Made by a program: the position numbers and the translations under genes
Notes under the pieces: model-generated
Database searches by the model: none
The model's input: only the letters and a program-made list of their open reading frames with translations
What the model was told of the DNA's origin: nothing
Assembly (NCBI RefSeq): GCF_002288925.2
Contig: NW_022098049.1
Location: 693,409 to 757,408, forward strand
Direction of reading: 5' to 3'
DNA length: 64,000 bases
Source of the DNA: Delphinapterus leucas
Taxonomy: Eukaryota > Chordata > Mammalia > Artiodactyla > Monodontidae
Shown: in pieces, positions 45,635 through 56,839 of the stretch
Layout of the letters: each line of letters starts with the position of its first letter
Numbering within the stretch: the stretch's first letter is position 1

Positions 45635-46074
45635 TTAAAAAAAGCTCTTTGAACACTCTACAAGCAGCAAGAAATCTGGCCTCCTACCTAAAATTTGCAT
45701 ATATGTTTTATCATCTGTACACACTGCAAAATAGAAAAATCTTGCCTGAAGGCAGTAACACTAAGCCCAGCTGGACCATCTATCATGGGGAAAGAGAAAA
45801 TATAGTATTTGTTTTGTCATAGTTGGGGGGGATGGGGAAGAACTGCCTCCTTACAATGTGTCTAATTCTCCTTTGTCATTAAATTCGTGCGACGGGTGCT
45901 TGGCAGTATTTTTCAGTGGCTATGAACATGGGCTTTGGGTACTATTTAGAACAAAAGAGACTAAAGAGACAGGAAAACTAAATATTTAGATCCTGAATTG
46001 AGAAAATACGTTTACAAAGACGACTACCGGACTACTACTGGTTTCGACAAAAACCAAATGCGGTACATTTTTAA

Positions 46075-46185
46075 CAATTGATGAACCTAGGTAAAGGGAA
46101 TATTGGTGTTTTTTGTACTATTCTTACAACCATTCTGTTAGTTTTAATTTTATCAGAATAAAAATTTTGGAGATAAAAACAAAGA
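46075..46185 (+). repeat. Old L1M 3'-end fragment
   Basis: AACCTAGGTAAAGGGAATATTGG, TTGTACTATTCTTACAACC and ATCAGAATAAAAATTTTGG resemble the L1M 3' terminal pattern ('ggtgaagggtat...tgtactattcttgcaac...caaaataaaaag'). Confidence 0.55.
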
Positions 46186-47004
46186 TAAAATAGATTAAAA
46201 TGCGTCTGCTCCAAAAAGGAGTATGGGATTTGTAACCGGATAGATGTGGTTTGAGTACAGCTATGCCATTTGCTAGGTATGGGACTTTCAAAGAATTATT
46301 TAATCTTTCCAAGCTTCAATATTCTCTCAATAATTGAGATAAAAGACACTAATCACAAAAATATATTGTATGAATTGAGTGAAATATTTTCTATAACATG
46401 CCTAATAGAATTCAACATATCATACCAAAACAGTCTCATGATAATTATAATAATAAATATTTGCTTTATGAATTTAATTTGCCTATGTTATCAGAACAAT
46501 TTTTAACTCTTTTTTCTCAGGGAGAACTGTCTCAGAATTACTGTGAAACAAATTTTGCTGCATCTAATCTTCTTCAAACATCAACTCTGATCTCCGAGAT
46601 TGTCAAGGTATATTATTCACCACACTTTAGATCACTGTATACCTCTTTGGGAAAAGCCACGGAGTTATTTTTACAAAGCTAATAATAAAAACTTCTAGAA
46701 AGAGCGAACAGCTCTGTTGTATAGACTCTAGTCTTCTCCCTAGATGTGTTTGTCAAAATGAGGCCTTTTTCCCACAGGAAAAGCTGTCAGAAAATCCAGC
46801 TACTGTTTAATACCATTTCCCTTTTAGTGGACCATCCATATAAGTCAGAAAATCTACTGCTCACAGAAAATTATAATTACCTAAAAAAATATGGTTGGTG
46901 TAAAAAATAACAAATTGTTAGTAAAATTACTGTAAATAATAATAATAATAATGCCAGCTTACATTTCTTTATACTTTCAGTTACTATATGGTTATATTTA
47001 TATA
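46186..47004. other. Unannotated AT-rich DNA with an (AAT)n run
   Basis: No gene or interspersed repeat was recognised. A short (AAT)n microsatellite lies at about 46,935-46,951. Confidence 0.5.
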
Positions 47005-47445
47005 ACATTCTTTAAATGACAAAGTTATAGAGATGGAGAATGGATCAGTGGTTGCCAAGGGTTAGTGCCCAATGCGGGTGGTGTGGGGGGCATGTAATTA
47101 TAAAGTGTCAACATGAGGGATCCTTGTGGTGATAGTAATTACATTGTTCTGTATCTTGACAATTGTAGTGGGTACATGAACCTACACCTGTGATAAAATT
47201 GCACAGAACTAAACGTGAACACACACACACATGCACACAAGTGAGTGTAGGTAAAACTTATAAAATCTAAATAAAATTGGTGGATCTTATCAATGTCAAT
47301 TTTTTGGTTGTAATATTGTGTTACAATTTTGCAAGATGTTACCATTAGAGGAAACTAAGTAAAGAGTACTTATCATCTCTCTGTATTATTTCTTTCAAAT
47401 GCATGTGATTTAACAATTTTCTCAAAATAAAAAAATTTAATTGGG
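47005..47445 (+). repeat. Old L1M 3'UTR with internal (CA)n
   Basis: Ordered landmarks: AGTTATAGAGATGGAGAATGG, GTGGTTGCCAAGGGTTAG, TCTGTATCTTGACAATTG, CCTGTGATAAAATTGCACAG, ACACACACACACA (47,220-47,232), ATGTTACCATTAGAGG and CTCAAAATAAAAAA. This is the classic L1M 3' end. Confidence 0.85.
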
Positions 47446-47466
47446 AAAAATATTGCTTAATGTCTT

Positions 47467-47736
47467 TTATCGACCTTGATGCCCATAGTAACCTTTTGTG
47501 GTAGAGAAGAGATATTTTTCTAGGTCATTTACATATATTTTCGCTCTCTGTCCAACTTTCAGATAGAATCTTCTGCCTTTTAAATTGTGAGTAACTCGTA
47601 CATAAGTGCTGGGTCCCCACTTCAAGATAAACAAGTTAGGCAAATGTGGATATATTCGATTTGTCAGTTGATAAATGAGGAAACACTTCTCCAGGAAGAA
47701 TAGGAGGAGCTTGAGCGAGTACAGTTTCTTGAGCAT
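47467..47736 (-). CDS. Candidate 89-codon reading frame, unknown product
   Basis: The frame begins at an ATG whose context on the minus strand is GGGGC-ATG-C; an in-frame TGA lies six codons upstream, so the start is bounded. The N-terminus (MLKKLYSLKLLLFFLEKCFL) is basic then strongly hydrophobic, like a signal peptide or signal anchor, followed by a soluble basic part containing GRRFYLKVGQRAKIYVNDLE. The stop lies just outside the old L1M 3' end (47,005-47,445). No CHR, MIR or L2 sequence was recognised inside, and no family was recognised. It could be a lineage-specific small gene, a retrocopy fragment, unrecognised repeat sequence or chance. No promoter or splice sites were identified. 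Confidence 0.25.
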   Translation of the reverse strand: MLKKLYSLKLLLFFLEKCFLIYQLTNRIYPHLPNLFILKWGPSTYVRVTHNLKGRRFYLKVGQRAKIYVNDLEKYLFSTTKGYYGHQGR

Positions 47737-48074
47737 GCCCCGGGGAAAATGAAGTCATTGTTATCTGATGGGACACCTTGAGCAGGCTGCCTGGCAAGCC
47801 ACCACCAACGACGACTGTCCATAATGAGAGTCTGGGATCAATTAAGGAAACGTGAACTTCTAACCTGTGTGAACTGTCACGGTTGAGTCCTGGCCTGGCT
47901 GATCTCTGAGTTTCCAGAGGTTAATCATAGCACTCCACAACTGACAAGACCCTCCTTTCTTCTTCTACCTCCGTTGATGAAACTTGTACCCTCTGAAGCC
48001 ACAGAGGGGAAGAAGTCCCCTTTCCCTTTATTTCTAGAGTAGGAAAAAGAAAGGTAAATATAGTCTTGTTCAAG
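47737..48074. other. Unannotated unique DNA
   Basis: Nothing was recognised. This lies upstream of the minus-strand candidate frame; no TATA box in a sensible position was seen. Confidence 0.45.
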
Positions 48075-48383
48075 GATGAACCTCCCAGGCTTCCATGCAA
48101 GGAACACGGGTTCGAGCCCTGGTCCAGGAAGATCCCACATGCTGCAGAGCAAGTAAGCCTGTGTTCCACAACTACTGAGCCTACGCACTAGAGCCCGTGA
48201 GCCACAACTACTGAAACTGGCAATCCCTAGAGCCCATGCTCTGCAATAAGAGAAGCCACCAGAATGAGAAGCCCGCACACCACAATGAAGAGTAGCCCCT
48301 TCTCGCCACAACTAGAGAAAGCCGGTGTGTAGCAACAAAAACCCAACGCAGCCAAAAATAAATAAATAAAACATAAACCTCCC
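48075..48383 (+). mobile_element. CHR-type SINE (long form), 5'-altered, with TSD
   Basis: The insert (about 48,087-48,370) lacks the standard CTTCCCTGGTGGCTCAG head, so the Pol III A box is missing, but it keeps a B-box match GGTTCGAGCCC (48,110). The long body modules and an (AAAT)n tail follow. GATGAACCTCCC (48,075-48,086) and CATAAACCTCCC (48,372-48,383) flank it. Confidence 0.9.
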
Positions 48384-48384
48384 T

Positions 48385-48440
48385 TATCTAGAGCAGTGAC
48401 TGGCATGTAATAGGTGCTCAATATATTTTTACCAAAGGAG
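48385..48440 (+). repeat. MIR/L2-type tail fragment
   Basis: AGAGCAGTGACTGGCATGTAATAGGTGCTCAATATATTTTT is the shared MIR/L2 3' tail. Confidence 0.75.
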
Positions 48441-48477
48441 TTCCAGCCCACAGCTCTTAATCTATACACCTGAAAAA

Positions 48478-48665
48478 CAATATATTGATAAACAACAAGG
48501 TCCTACTGTATAACACAGGGAACTATATTCAGTATCCTATGATAAACCAAATGAAAAAGAAAATGAAAAGAGAATGTATATATATATATGTATAACCGAA
48601 TCACTTTGCTGTACAGCAGAAATTAACACAACATTGTAAATCAACTATACTTCAATAAAAAAAGA
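48478..48665 (+). mobile_element. 5'-truncated L1, 3' end
   Basis: GATAAACAACAAGGTCCTACTG, AACACAGGGAACTATATTC, TCACTTTGCTGTACAGCAG and ACATTGTAAATCAACTATAC then an A-tail. Same subfamily as 11,344-11,508. Confidence 0.9.
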
Positions 48666-48674
48666 GAAAAACGT

Positions 48675-48890
48675 ATCTGTCATCTATCTATTAAATGCTT
48701 ACTATGTATCAGACATTGCCTTTACATTTGTAAGTTCCAGTCATTCCTTTCAAGTGTTCTATACAATAGATGACATCTATTTTTAATGTCCATTTAATAG
48801 ATGAGGTCATTGTGGCATAGGCAACTTAAACAACTTAACAAAGGTCACAAGGCTGTTAAATGGCAAAGCTGGATGTAAATACAGCCAGAG
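48675..48890 (-). repeat. MIR SINE
   Basis: Antisense MIR: ATTAAATGCTTACTATGTATCAGACATTG, TCCATTTAATAGATGAGG, CAAAGGTCACAAGGCTG. Confidence 0.8.
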
Positions 48891-49049
48891 CAATCACCAT
48901 GGTCAATCTATCAGCTTGGCTTGGATCCGATAATTTACGGGGAGCGTCCATTCATTAGGCTGAAGTACGTATTCAAAAGTGAAGGCATCATTTTGGTTTG
49001 GAGCTTAACCAAAATTCTCATATAAAATTTCAAAAAGCATTCTAACAGC

Positions 49050-49225
49050 TCTTTTAATGTTGATAACAATCCTGCGAGGTGGAAGTTATCAACCCTAGTT
49101 TATTAAATGAGAAAATGGGGTCAACAGGGTTGTCAAGTAGCTTAGAATGATGCCCATTTAATAAGTGTTGCATCAGCAGAATTTTAATTCAGTTGGAAGG
49201 TCTGACTCTGACTAGCTAGGTTAAT
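49050..49225 (-). repeat. MIR SINE
   Basis: Antisense MIR: TTGATAACAATCCTGCGAGGTGGAAGTTATC, TTTATTAAATGAGAAAATGGGG, AATTCAGTTGGAAGGTCTGACTC. Confidence 0.78.
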
Positions 49226-49393
49226 TAAGTTCCTTGAGGTAAAATTTGCTCATCTATCATACGAAGCTAGTCATAAAACCTGCACTTTCTGTCTCAGTGG
49301 GTTTTTCATGAAGAAAAGATGATAGAAGTGAAAAGGCTTTGTCAGCTGTAAATTCACAGGCTCATTTAAGTTGCCACTGTGATTACTATTTTT

Positions 49394-49846
49394 CGGAATC
49401 ATTTTAAAAAATTGTTATTGGAGTATAGTTGCTTTACAATATTGTGTTAGTTTATACTGTACAGCAAAGTGAATCAGCTATACTTATACATATATCCCCT
49501 CTTTTTTGGATTTCCTTCTTATTTAGGTCACCACAGAGCACTGAGTAGAGTTCCCTGTGCTATAGTAGGTTCTCATTAGTGATCTATTTTATACACAGTA
49601 CCAATAGTGTATATATGTCAATCCCAATCTCCCAGTTCATCCCGCCCTCCCACCCCCCTTCCCCCTTCGTATCCATACGTTTGTTCTCTTATCTGTGTCT
49701 CTATTTCTGCTTTGTAAATAAGATCGTCTATACCAATTTTTTCAGACTCCACATACATGTGTTAATATACGATATTTGTTTTTCTCTTTCTGACTTACTT
49801 CACTCTGTATGACAGTCTCTAGGCCCATCCACAGAATTATTTTTAC
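49394..49846 (-). mobile_element. 5'-truncated L1, 3'UTR, with TSD
   Basis: The insert (49,406-49,831) is antisense L1 3'UTR: ATTGGAGTATAGTTGCTTTAC, AAAGTGAATCAGCTATAC, GTTCCCTGTGCTATAGTAGG, then ATACATGTGTTAATATACG and TCTTTCTGACTTACTTCACTC. CGGAATCATTTT (49,394-49,405) and CAGAATTATTTT (49,832-49,843) look like a TSD with two changes. Confidence 0.93.
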
Positions 49847-49911
49847 TTCCAGGAAACAAATGGGAAGCTGATTGGATTATTATTTGGGGGCATTATACAT
49901 TCAAGTTTGGA

Positions 49912-50000
49912 TTCATTTATTTATTCATTCATTCATTTGTTCAATTATATGAGACACACTCTACTAGACCTTGTAGAAAATACAAAGGAGTTAGTAATTT
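49912..50000 (-). repeat. L2-type tail fragment
   Basis: TTATTTATTCATTCATTCATTTG, a degraded GAGACACACTCTACTAGACC segment and AAAATACAAAGGAGTTAG fit antisense L2 3' sequence. Confidence 0.5.
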
Positions 50001-50178
50001 ATATAAATATTTTCTATCAAATTGTAGTTATACAGAAAACATGTCTTGTTCACCATTACTTCATAACTATGTCTGAGTTTGACTCAGTCATACAAGTTCA
50101 TACAATACTTCATACAAGTTATTATAAACTTACTAATGGCACTCACCCTTAGCATCATCCATGTTTTCTGCACCAGAA

Positions 50179-50205
<27 letters not shown>
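50179..50205. repeat. (CA)n microsatellite
   Basis: About 13 uninterrupted AC units, followed by TCACATGCACATACAC. Likely polymorphic in length. Confidence 0.95.
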
Positions 50206-50209
<4 letters not shown>

Positions 50210-50344
50210 TGCACATACACCCTAACTCGGCAATGGGTATTCAAAGTCTCTTGGATCTCATAGCCTATGCGTGAAGTCAGACAATTAAATCAATTACTGT
50301 AATTATAAGGTCTATGTGGTGGTGAGGCAAAGAAGTCTGCCACT

Positions 50345-50400
50345 TCACTGTCTACTACTAAATGCATGACCTTGCAAAATCACTTAGCCTTTGGCTTAAC
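50345..50400 (+). repeat. MIR fragment
   Basis: TACTACTAAATGCATGACCTTGCAAAATCACTTAGCCTTTGGC is the MIR 5' segment with the GACCTTG...TCACTTA core. Confidence 0.6.
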
Positions 50401-50479
50401 CACATTGAACTAGAAGAACAAGTGGGTCTAAAAAGTAGAAAATTCTATGTGGTGGTGTTTGAAAACCACTAACAGCAAG

Positions 50480-53035
50480 AGATTATTTGCAAACAAACCT
50501 AAATATTTTCTATTCAATCCAACAGGTGTTATTTTATACCCTCTATATGGTAGGCACTGAATTTCTTGGCATCTTTGAAAATAACCACCTATTCTCTGTA
50601 GGCAGAAATGTATTCTCTAGAGCTGTTTTTCCAATAACATTTATTTTGACAATAATATGCTTAGTCTGCTGTGAAAATACAACTTCAGTGATTAGGCAGC
50701 CAGCCCAGTCAAACATTGTTTGGGGTTACAATTATAGCTATTTAATTGTTGAACAATCTCATAAGAGCTGCAAAAGAATCTCAGTTTGTTTACAAGCAGC
50801 AATTTAAACTTGTTTTTTTTCCTCTTTATCCTTTTTACTCTTTAAAGGAAAACTCAGGATAAGTCTAGCCTGAAGCCCCAGAGTACAATTAAGTCTCCCA
50901 CAAAATGCATCGAGACGAGGAGGCTCCCTTTTAGTTAACAGAGAGCTGTTCTGTTCTGAGACCTTTCTCCCTGCTCAGAAAGGGGGTGTTTACGTACAGC
51001 TGTGGGGAATTACTCACAAGAGGTTTAAACAGTGGAAAAAGAAAACATCCTCTTTTCTTTTTGGAACCACCCAGCCCACCAAGGTTTACAGGCTTAGCCA
51101 ATGGAAAGATAGATTACGGTTCACTGAAAGCTTCCCTTGGAAAATGTAGACCCAGACTCTCTTAGGACAGCTACAAGATCAGAAGGGCTGACAGAGTGGC
51201 ATTAGCAGCTACAGGGAAATGGCAAGACAAATCCTTTGAAGAGACTTTGCTTCAGAGATGGCTTGTAGGTTGTATACTGACAGAGAGCCATAGTGCCCAG
51301 GGTTGTATAAAAATGTGTGACGGGAGTATGAATTGCGCTATGTTCCTTGCAGGGTCATTAAACTCCCTTTAGCCAACAATGAACAAAATCTAGATTTTAT
51401 TCTTCTTTTGCATAAATGTTGGATAAAGGATAGAATGGTCTTTTTCAGTGTTCCCTTCAAGTAATTTTTTTTCTGTACATTTTATTTAATTACTTTGTGC
51501 AAAAGAGAAGCAGAGAATTTAACTAAATGAGAAATTTGATTAAAAGATCTCAGAGTGGCCTGCTCAACAGCACCTTAAAATTTTAATAAATCAATCACTA
51601 GCTATGCTGTTATCACTTCTAGTTAAACATCGAGGTGTGATTTGTGGGGGATTCCCTCACTTTTAGTTGTTATGACTTTTTGAGAAGAGAGTCATGGACT
51701 AGAGTTCTCAGACTATCTAAGATATATATTAGAAAGTAATAAGTATGTATATTATTTTGAAAGTACAGAGTCAAACTGTAATGCTTTGGGACACTATATT
51801 TTACCTACTACAGTTTTAAAAAAAGAAGAAAGAAAAGAGAAAAAAATAGAGAGAAAATTCTGTTTGTTTCCCAGAGTGGAATTCACCAAAATTACTTCTA
51901 TGAAAACATCCTTAAATACAGCAGTCATGGCTATATATTTCTGGGGAAAATTATTTAAGGAAAACTTTTCTGTATGCATGGCTTAATTAAACTGAGCTTT
52001 GATTAAATATAACAGTTCAGGGAATGATTTAACTTAGAATTCCTTAAAACAGAAGCATGCCAGTTTTAAGTATTTTCTTCAAATTGTCATGAAGATATCA
52101 ACTCAGGGATGAAATTCTTAATTTGTCTCTGTATCCCTGCCTCAATGAACTCTTATTCTTAAAATTCACTACTTCTCATTTGCATGTTTTTGTAGAGTGA
52201 CATGAAAATAAGCTCAAAATCAATAGATCAAAATTGATTCTATTCACCATATTGCCCCCAAATATTTTGACTCAATTTATTTATGGTAAACTCAGTTGCT
52301 AGTCCATATAACAGCTTTGCAATTTTAAGCTCTCAAATGATATAAAAAGCAGCTTCTTAGATGAAATGGATTTCTTGTTTGAAAAAGTCTGTCATAGTTA
52401 ACGGTTTTTTTCCCTTAAAATATAACTTCCCAGAATATGATTATGACTGTTTCACATGAATGGGTTTTCTTCCTTAGAGTGTGTGCCATTTCTAGGTAGG
52501 GATGGCCTGAAATCAAACATAATCAGCAATGCTGGCTGTAAAGACCCCATAAAGTAGTTAGGATTTTCCATAATCCTCCATCTAAAATGATAACAAACAC
52601 TTGGTTTATATTCATTGAATTCATATTTCTTAAAAAGAAAAGATACGATGCATGGGAAGCACGTGACATAATTGGGGAAGCTCATTTATAAAAACAAATG
52701 TAATCATTGCCATGAGATTATTCCATAGAAAATGTTTGGTTTATGTAAACTAGCCGGTAGTTGAAGTAGAGGGACTCTCAGTCAGTTTTCTAAGGGAAAT
52801 AAAATCAAAACTTTAACTTTCAATTCCTTGGGTCTTTTGTAGTAAGAATGAAATAACTTCAAGAGACAATTCTTTCTTCTCTCCTTTCTTCTCTCCCTCC
52901 CTTCCTTTTTTCCTTCTTTCATGACAGAGTTTTCATATTTTCAGATGTCCTTGTTAAATGTATTTTTATTTCTCTTTAAAAAATAGTGTCTCATCTTTTG
53001 GTTGTATTTCAATGTTATATTTCTACAATGTTGTA
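50480..53035. other. Repeat-poor AT-rich block, 2.5 kb
   Basis: No interspersed repeat was recognised across this interval, which is unusual here. The 50,600-50,810 part is rich in homeodomain- and SOX-like short motifs (ATTGTTTGGG, TATTTAATTGTTGAACAAT, TTTGTTTAC). A pyrimidine-rich low-complexity run lies at 52,868-52,920. The 106-codon frame at 50,487-50,807 has no recognisable features. Conserved noncoding DNA is a possibility, not a demonstrated fact. Confidence 0.45.
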
Positions 53036-53039
53036 GGGT

Positions 53040-53090
53040 GTAGCTTACCTGGTGCATAATAGCTGCTCAAAAATATTTGCTGAGTGGAAA
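53040..53090 (+). repeat. MIR/L2-type tail fragment
   Basis: GTAGCTTACCTGGTGCATAATAGCTGCTCAAAAATATTTGCTGAGTGG is the shared tail. Confidence 0.65.
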
Positions 53091-54988
53091 AGACTAACTT
53101 AAGTCACACAGACTAATTGTAGAGAATGTGAAAAGTGTCCCCCTCTCTCCAGAAGAAGGAACAGCACAGATGTTCTCTATGTGGAACCTTCCATGGCTTT
53201 ATCAAGCTCTGTTCCATACCTCCCCATGCGTTTGTGACTGCCCTTCAGTAGGTTTTACATACAGCCAGTCTCTCTTTCCCTCTTTGAAGTCCACTGAGGA
53301 GCTGAGAAAATCTAGAGAGGATAACAGAAGCAAGCCCTTAAATATAGGTAGCCTTTAGAGCATAATTACCCTGGATTCCATGGGTTTAAAAAATGTCCAT
53401 TCATGGCTAGAAAATGAACACTATTTACCCAAAAGGTTGCAGCTGTTATATTCCCTTGAGAAAACATCAAGTGAGACCTATCCATGCCAGGTTTTTCTGA
53501 TTGCCTAACCTCAATGATTCAGAGATAAAATCCCAAAATAGGCATTTATAAAGGCAAGGATAACAGGAAGAAAAGACGCAGAACTGGGGCTGGTACTTGC
53601 GGCTGCTGGTTCTTATACAAGCCTGTAAGCTACTTCTCTCCTAATGTTGCCAGTTTGCTTAGGTGATAGCCTTGTGCCAGTCAAAACAGTCGCAGGCATT
53701 TCTGTACAATGTATTCTGTTCTGTCCACACTGGGCGCTGTTTCCGAAAAACAGAATAACGGAAGCACTGAATCAAATAACGAAACCAGAAAACTTAAGCC
53801 CTCAGATAAAAGAAGAAAACAAAAAGTAACAGGAGAAATGTGTTTTCCCAGGAATGTCCACATCTCTACAGACCCAGTTTTCAAAAGTGGATTTTCTTTG
53901 AATAGGGCTTAGATTTGCCAACAGGCTATTAGGATATAATACACTACTCACAAGATCCAAGAAAGGATCTAAGATTTGTTGTAGTTTTCCCACTTTCCCA
54001 GAGATGGGCAGAGCCAAGAGGAAGGGGTGAAGGAAAGTGGGTGAAAGATTGTGGGAGTTGAAGAAAACTTGCTGGAACCTATCCAGTCATCTTCAAAGGG
54101 TAACCTCTTCCAAACAGAGCAAACTTTCAGGGGGGGATTATGCAAAGCCCCTGCTTTCCAACACCCCTGAAAACCTGCTACCCCTGTCCATTCAGATTTG
54201 AGGATTAAGAAAACTAGGGGAATGAAAGCATCTATTTATCCCTGGTCCATGTCAAGAATTGTTCTTCTGAGCTGGATCCTAAGGCTTTATTGGTGGTGTG
54301 ATCATCTCTTTTAAATATGTTTTTGGGGGGAGGGGGAGGCGAGCATCAGTATTATCTGATAGTTCTGTGTTTAATTTTCATCAAAGATGCTTAATTGTGT
54401 ACCTCCTGGCTAGGTTTCCCTTGCCAAATGATAAAAATCAGAGGTGGAAAAGACCTATTAGGTCATTTTATCCTAACTCCTGCCAGTGAGAACTTTGCCT
54501 CTAATATGCAAGATGAGGCGTCCACCCCTTCCCTTGGGAGATTAGCTTCTACAATCCAATTAGTCCCCACTGCCAACACATTTTCCCTGACCTTCAACTT
54601 ACAATTAATAGCATTGTTCTTAATTCCACGCTCACCAATGAAGTGTTTACTTTCTCTTATTGTTTTCAAATTTTAATCCACTGATAAGTCTATTTTCTTA
54701 TTCCTCCCCAAATACACTCGTTTATTTTTTTCCTAGAATCTTTAGTTTATTTGTTATTCTTTTGTTATTTGTTATTCTTTGCACAGCTCTGTGTCTCTTT
54801 GATACGAGGAGAAAGAAGGCTTCTAATTTCCCAAGCTGGCGTGTCTCATCAGCAGACACGGATGCAGTGGAATTAGGCGGAAACACTTTAATGTTTTCAT
54901 AAAATTCAGGCTTCCTCAGTATTTTACTCCTATTTTCCAGAGGTGAGTGGCTCGAGATATGTCGGCAATTTCGTGTCTCAGCTTTTCA
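53091..54988. other. Unannotated unique DNA, 1.9 kb
   Basis: No repeat or gene was recognised. Clusters of overlapping 60-93-codon frames at 53,640-54,020 and 54,298-54,680 occur on both strands without shared features and are taken as chance. A local tandem duplication of TTATTTGTTATTCTT occurs at about 54,748-54,779. Confidence 0.5.
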
Positions 54989-54989
54989 G

Positions 54990-55017
54990 TTGTGTGTGTG
55001 TGTGTGTGTGTTGTGTG
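54990..55017. repeat. (TG)n microsatellite
   Basis: Ten uninterrupted TG units (54,991-55,010) followed by an interrupted TTGTGTG segment. Confidence 0.95.
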
Positions 55018-55441
55018 CATGTGTCCAATTTTCTGCTCTGGAAACCCTGGCTCAGATGATCAGATAAGATAAGATAGGCAGAGATAAGAAGGAGGAGGAA
55101 GAATATTACAATAATGAACTTAAGAGACTGAAGAAACTCAACCACCCACCAGAATACCTCACTCCCTGAAGAACAGACCCTCTCAGGCTGAGATGAACCA
55201 TTGTGAACCAATGCCTCCCAGCACACATGTATGACAGACCCCTCTCTACAGCAAGGTTTGCCCTTCTGGGATTTTATTTCTTCGTGGCTTAAGGCCCTGG
55301 CTTTGTTTCTGTCTTGCCTTGTCTCCCTCTTCTGATTCTCTGGCCTTATTTTGGCCAGCGGATTGCATTCATCTATCCAGTTCACCATGTAGCTTCAGTC
55401 TCCACCTCATGACCTCCTCTCAGCCTGCTGGCCTAAGGGAT
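55018..55441. other. Unannotated unique DNA
   Basis: Nothing was recognised. A short GATAAGATAAGATAGG motif cluster (GATA sites) lies at about 55,060-55,076. Confidence 0.45.
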
Positions 55442-55691
55442 GAGTCCCTCTTCCTTCCTTTCTTTCTTTCTTTCTTTTTTTTTTTTGCAGTACGCGGGCC
55501 TCTCACTGTTGTGGCCTCCCGTTGCGGAGCACAGGCTCCGGATGCGCAGGCTCAGCGGCCATGGCTCACGGGCCCAGCCGCTCTGCCACATGTGGGATCT
55601 TCCCGGACCTGGGCACGAACCCGCGTCCCCTGCATCAGCAGGTGGACTCTCAACCACTGCGCCACCAGGGAAGCCCGAGTCCCTCTTTCTT
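55442..55691 (-). mobile_element. CHR-2-type SINE with TSD
   Basis: The insert (55,457-55,676) is the reverse complement of CHR-2 with a (CTTT)n then T-run tail. GAGTCCCTCTTCCTT (55,442-55,456) and GAGTCCCTCTTTCTT (55,677-55,691) differ at one base. A few bases of the usual TCTCCCGTTG segment are missing (CTCCCGTTG). Confidence 0.96.
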
Positions 55692-55934
55692 GATCCTGCC
55701 CTCGGACTAAGCCCTCTCTTGCTGCTCCTCCCTTTTCTGAGGATCCAGTAGAGACACCTGCCCAAATGCCATTTTTTTCCTCTACATCACCTGTTATTTC
55801 ATTGTCAGGACTGCCTGCATGCAAATTTACACTCAGCTCCATCACAGGCCATAACCCTGACTCAAAGTAGCTTGCTTCTATGGTTCCTTAAGGGAGTTTT
55901 ATAGATAACTGACTCTCAGAAATGTAAGAAAAAA

Positions 55935-56390
55935 TTCTTAATGTGGTCTGTAAGGCCCTAAAACCCTCTTGGCTAGCATCACAATCCAATCACACACCAT
56001 TGACCCCTCTCACTCTGCTCCAGCCACATTGGCTTTCCCTCAGTTCCTTTGCTGTATGAGCACCAGTCTTTTCCACTTTGGGGTCTTCATCCTATTGTTT
56101 TTCCTGCTTGCCTAAGTGTCACTTATTCATCCACAATGAATGTCACAGCTTACATGGAACTTAGACCCAAGTACCCTCCCCTGGACGAAGTTAGGTCCTA
56201 TTGTTATACTTCATCACTTAGCCTTATACTTGCATTAAAAGCACTTACCAAAAATTGTGAACATACATTTACGGATATTTTAAGTTATTTGACATTTGTA
56301 CAACTCTATAATATGTGAAGACAGGCCCACGCTTACTGTTCATTCCTGCTTGTGCCTACTATATCATAGGTGCTCATTCAGGCGAGCAGT
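55935..56390 (+). repeat. L2 LINE fragment (3' region)
   Basis: GGTCTGTAAGGCCCTAAAACC, CTCACTCTGCTCCAGCCACATTGG, CAGTTCCTTTGCTGTATGAG, then a CTTGTGCCTACTATATCATAGG and GTGCTCATTCAGGCG tail. Confidence 0.78.
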
Positions 56391-56457
56391 GCAACCATGA
56401 CAGCAAAGACTAGGAAGCAGAATAAAAGTTAACAGTCAGCCATCCCATGATTGATAA

Positions 56458-56749
56458 TCAATTACTTGTCTTTATTTATTTATTTATGGCTGTGTCAGGT
56501 CTTAGTTGCGGCACACAGGATCTTTCATTGCGGTGTGTGGGCCCTTTGTTGTGGCTCGCGGGCTTCTGTCTAGCTGTGGCATGCGGGATCCAGAGTGCAT
56601 GGGCTCTCTAGTTGTGACACACAGTCTTAGTTGCCTCGTGGCACGTGGGATCTTAGTTCCCCGACCAGGGATCAAACCCTCGTCCCCTGCATTGGAAGGT
56701 GGATTCTTAATCACTGGAGCGCTAGGGAACTCCCTCAATTACTTGTCTT
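56458..56749 (-). mobile_element. CHR-type SINE (long form) with perfect 15-bp TSD
   Basis: The insert (56,473-56,734) is a (TTTA)n tail plus the reverse complement of a long CHR body (TTAGTTCCCCGACCAGGG near 56,653; AGGGAACTCCC at its right end). TCAATTACTTGTCTT occurs at 56,458-56,472 and 56,735-56,749. Confidence 0.96.
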
Positions 56750-56839
56750 AATCTAGATGATTCTGTTATTTTTCTTCATACTTGTAAACATATAGTTTGG
56801 CTTATATAAAAAAATTGACATTGCACATATCTATATCAG

